64,000 nucleotides of DNA, taken from Enoplolaimus lenunculus. Its lineage: Eukaryota > Nematoda > Enoplea > Enoplida > Thoracostomopsidae. The position numbers and the translations under genes are program-made. The notes beneath the pieces are model-generated. The model saw only the letters and a program-made list of their open reading frames with translations. It searched no databases and was not told the DNA's origin. The DNA is taken from positions 1-64,000 of the forward strand of contig JASANG010001731.1 in NCBI GenBank assembly GCA_030248215.1. Direction: 5' to 3'. Positions 60,709 to 64,000 of this stretch are shown in pieces. Within the stretch, counting starts at the first letter, position 1. Every line of letters starts with the position of its first letter.

Positions 60709-62469
60709 ATGCGTCGTCCACTTTAATTTGCGCCCTGCTCGTGGAAATCGAAAACGCCTTTTTCCTATTTGATTTTGAAAAAAGGCTACAAGATAGAAAT
60801 TGAATTCGAAAACCGTTTCAATTTCCTTCTGCTCTCGTATTTTGAAAATCAAAGAGTAAATTGATAAGATCTTTGGGTTTTCAATTTACTATTTGCAAAA
60901 AAATCTTGCAGATAGTGGAAATTGAGACAGTTAGTGAATTCAATTTCCTCTTTGACATTGAATTTTGGCCGCCGATTTTGAAATTGAAAGCATTGCAAAA
61001 TTGTTGCACTCAAAATAAGATTGTCCCCAAAATACAATTTCATATATGATATTTACCCTTAAAACTTTTGAGAATTTTGATTAAATTTTACAAAATTACA
61101 GTATGTTTGAACTCTGTCAGGACGCTAAATATGTATGACCTCTGTCTGGACATTTCGTTTGATGTCGCCTACCTTGTTATTTTACTACTTGAAAACAGGA
61201 GGTAAAACTTTTCTATGGCGAGGGGTGCAAAATCTTTCACTGGACGTACTGGGCTTACGAATATGAATCACGGGTTTAATTGTTGGCTTAGACTTACGAA
61301 TATGCAATACGGGTTAAATTATAGAATGTCGGTAAATGGGGCAAATTATTACCTACAAGGAGGCCTCAGCTGCCTTGTTTACTTCTGATTACCGTGCCGC
61401 ATTTAGCGCAAAGTCGCTCAAATCAACAATGACTTCTTTTTATCATTTTTAATACACCTTTACAGCTTTAAGTCGTAAATGCATGACACAAACTAAATTT
61501 TGTAACAGCAAATAATTCTGTCAATACAACACACACTGGTCTATCAACGAGTCAAAGGGCGTAGCGAAGGATGTAGGCTTTATGATTACGAATACGGGCC
61601 AATGTTACTATCAGGGCCGTAACATTAGATTAAGCGTATTCCTAAGCCTAAGCCAAAGCGTTGCAAAAGCGTATTTCTAAGCCTAAGCCTCAGCAAAAAA
61701 TGTAGCCTAGAATGTAAGCATACTTTTTTACAGGCCCACTAGAAACCGGGGCGGCCCTAAAAGTAATATGGGACCGAAAACGCATTGCGGGTTTAAGTAT
61801 TCATTCTTACGCTTAGGCTTAGGCTTAGGCTTAGGAATGTGCTTATAATACTGTTCCGCCCCTGTTCTTTACATTGGCCAATTTGTCTAACATACCGCCA
61901 GTGATAAGCCTCCGGTAGGGGACTGAAACATTATAAGTTAATAAAACAACAGGTGAAAAAATCGGTAAAAATTAAGGATAGCATAAATCGTCCGTTAATA
62001 TTTCAGGGAACTGAAATGTTATAAGTATTTAGCGAATTGCAGTGACCTCAATTTGATAAGACCGCCCGAGTAGCATTTCCGGTTTTGCAAAAATTCCAAC
62101 TGCAACGGCCATACAATTTAAATGGATCAAGTGGTAAATTGAAACATAATTATGGTCTTCAATTTCCCACTGCAGTACAGCACTACTTTTCAATCTCTAT
62201 TTTACTGTCCGATTTTGCTTATCAGTTTTCCAATCTGAAACAAAAACTGTTTCAATTTCCCACTGCCATCGATTTTTTTCTGCAAGTAGGAAATTGAATC
62301 CCAAAAGTGCAAGTCAACTTCCTAGTACGCATTATAAAATGTTTCAAGTTACCATTTGATCAAACTTTATGTTTTAAATTTCCATCTTGTAGCCTTTTTT
62401 TAAAATCAAATAGGAAAAAGGTGTTTTCGATTTCCACAAGCAGGGCGCAAATTAAAGTGGACGACGCAT
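60709..62469. mobile_element. 1.76 kb long-TIR element without transposase
   Basis: The left arm ATGCGTCGTCCACTTTAATT, TGCGCCCTGCTCGTGGAAAT to about 60802 is mirrored from about 62379 to 62469 (AAATTAAAGTGGACGACGCA). Inside are alternating GAAATTGAA and TTCAATTTCC words, a nested TTAGGC element and several short frames (60849-61043, 62085-62297) without known domains. Non-autonomous; superfamily not determined, and no clear target duplication. Confidence 0.65.
61597..61879. mobile_element. Nested pair of TTAGGC-bearing elements
   Basis: GGGCCAATGTTACTATCAGG, then ATTCCTAAGCCTAAGCC twice with GCAAAAAATGTAGCCTAG, ending GCGGCCCTAAAAGTAATATG (about 61772). A second, inverted arm with GCTTAGGCTTAGGCTTAGG and CCGCCCCTGTTCTTTACATT follows (about 61800-61876). 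Together they look like a full copy followed by a half copy. Confidence 0.6.
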
Positions 62470-62570
62470 AAGGATGAGCCTATTCCTAACCCTAAATCTA
62501 GCCTAAGCTCTAAGCCTAACCAAAGAAATTAGTCTAAAGCTTAAGATCCGGCCCTGTTCTATACATGGGC

Positions 62571-64000
62571 GGCTCCGAGTTGCGCCTGAGGTTTGTGTGA
62601 ATGATGATCTTATCACGCAAAATAGAATATTAAACATCACGGCTGAATTTACTTTAGCAATTTCGAAGCGTAAATTTAATCCGTAAACATATATTCAACG
62701 ACCTTATGGCGAAAAATAAAATTTCAAACATCACAACCAATGTTCTTTTAAGGGCCAAGGATATTTCTAAGCGTAGTCTAAGCCATATTTAAACATATAT
62801 TTGATGACCTTATCATGAAAAATAAAACTTCAACATGAGGACCAATGTTACTTATACGGCCAACCTTCAATACATGTTTCATTTTGGATACATATTCGGA
62901 TATTTTTCATATTCGGATTGTGACATATATGAAGAAAGTCCCCGCTAGCGCGAAGCCAGGAATAGGTTTTGCACGAATATACTCAATCTCAAAACAAAAT
63001 ATTGTTTTATTGACGGTCTGTTTGGGGGCATATTTGATTCTAGTAATGTGCAGGCTGCTGGCAGTCAAAACATTGTTGGGACGGCGAAATAGAGCCATCA
63101 AACGGAAAACCAGCGCCATTTTCTTATAATTATATCCAAGCACAGATGCAACACGGCCGTGGTCCGGTGGACTGAATCGATTCTCAGATTATAGTGATCC
63201 CAATTCTGAGTATTGTAGATTTGAACACTGCCGCAGGCGAAATTTACTCTGGCGTACAAAATGTCACACACTTAAAATATAAATATTTGTTCAGGTCTTT
63301 GGTTGTCAGTCAGAAAAGGAGGTCCGACGACCACCATCTCTCCCACCTATTTGCGCTTCCTATGCGGAGCTACCTGCTACCTGCTAGTTTTCCTAACAAT
63401 GTCCAGCTCTTACGCTCACCCGAGCAATTGTCTGTATTCTTTGAGGTTTAACGTGTTGTCAGGTTAAGCAAAACGATGCTCTGGTCTGGCTAATTATACA
63501 GTTTCATTCTGCTCGTTTCTACAGTGATTTTGAATATCATGCGATACTAAACTTTATACGTCTGTTAGCATCATAATATTCGGCAGTACGTTTTATTGTT
63601 CTCAGGGTAACTTTGCCAACTGTACCATATAATACATATAAAAGTGGCAGTCAAAATGGCGAATATTATATGTCGAGGCCAAGCCGGCAAGCATCTATAG
63701 TCGAATAGGCCAATTCCTTGTCCACCAATTGTCTAGCATATATTTGTAGCCGGTTATTGCCATAGCTAGTACGCATGGATACCTCTTGTGGGATAAAATA
63801 CTTCATAATGGATGCGAATGGATAGCGGGATACTGGAAATTTTGCCGAGTGTAACTTTTGAGCGAGGGTTTGTGCAACGGAAAGTAGGCATATACGAAAT
63901 GTCTAATATAAGCGGATACATGACGTCAAACTTGGCAGAGATCTATCAAGCACAGCTCACGCTTCTGGTACCTGTAAGGTCAGGACTGTGACATGCGGAT
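62571..64000. other. No gene seen
   Basis: Short frames at 62845-63129 (one hydrophobic segment) and 63194-63451 lack recognised domains or clear splice context. Confidence 0.4.

Larger units (their letters stand above)
60620..62570. mobile_element. TTAGGC element split by a 1.76 kb insertion
   Basis: The left half (to 60708) has AATATAAGCATACTCCTAAG and GCCTAAGCCTAAGCG. The right half (from 62470) continues TTCCTAACCCTAAATCTAGC, the AGTCTAAAGCTTAAG block and the terminal CCCTGTTCTATACATGGG. Orientation is the same on both sides, as expected for one interrupted copy. Confidence 0.55.

Overview
The window is animal nuclear DNA: AT-rich, with one long intron-split gene (GT..AG introns, many ending TTTCAG or TTTTAG) at the left end and about 46 kb of repeat-dominated, apparently gene-free sequence to its right. 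Dispersed (TTAGGC)n-like tracts match the telomere motif known from nematodes, so a nematode (perhaps an enoplean/mermithid-like one with a repeat-rich genome) is my best guess. That is an inference and is weakly held.

Left part (115-17251, + strand): a 26-exon gene for a DEAH-box RNA helicase of the YTHDC2/Bgcn family. I rebuilt the exon chain by hand. All splice phases agree and the exons add up to 5340 nt (1779 residues plus stop). Domain order is R3H, RecA1 ([12 protein letters not shown]), an ankyrin-like insertion, RecA2 ([18 protein letters not shown]), HA2, OB-fold region, a long Asn-rich insertion, and the conserved tail that in vertebrate YTHDC2 precedes the YTH domain. No YTH domain is seen. 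The ATPase motifs look intact, unlike those reported for fly Bgcn. By family knowledge the protein would act on germline RNA at meiotic entry. Several introns carry transposon debris, including a hAT-like MITE with a near-matching 8-bp target duplication.

Middle (about 20.4-29.2 kb): a nest of small elements. It holds TIR elements ending CTGTAGTGACCCGAATAAG, a hairpin MITE, three tRNA-derived SINE-like units plus a fragment (bounded by TTAACCCTTT/AAAGGGTTAA; two of these four lie at 42.9-43.8 kb), a 1.2 kb insertion carrying a series of hairpins that share a CCC loop, TIR elements whose body is degenerate TTAGGC repeats, and a 1.6 kb inverted-end element filled with a CCCAGTGTC minisatellite.

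Right part (29.2-64 kb): scattered MITEs, one decayed LINE reverse-transcriptase C-terminus (37.4 kb), GGAGCC-rich elements, a tandem duplication that supplies an empty site for a TA-targeting MITE (58.7-59.6 kb), and a 1.76 kb long-TIR element that splits a TTAGGC element in two (60.6-62.6 kb). I found no second gene I could defend there; two weak exon-like stretches are listed as findings.
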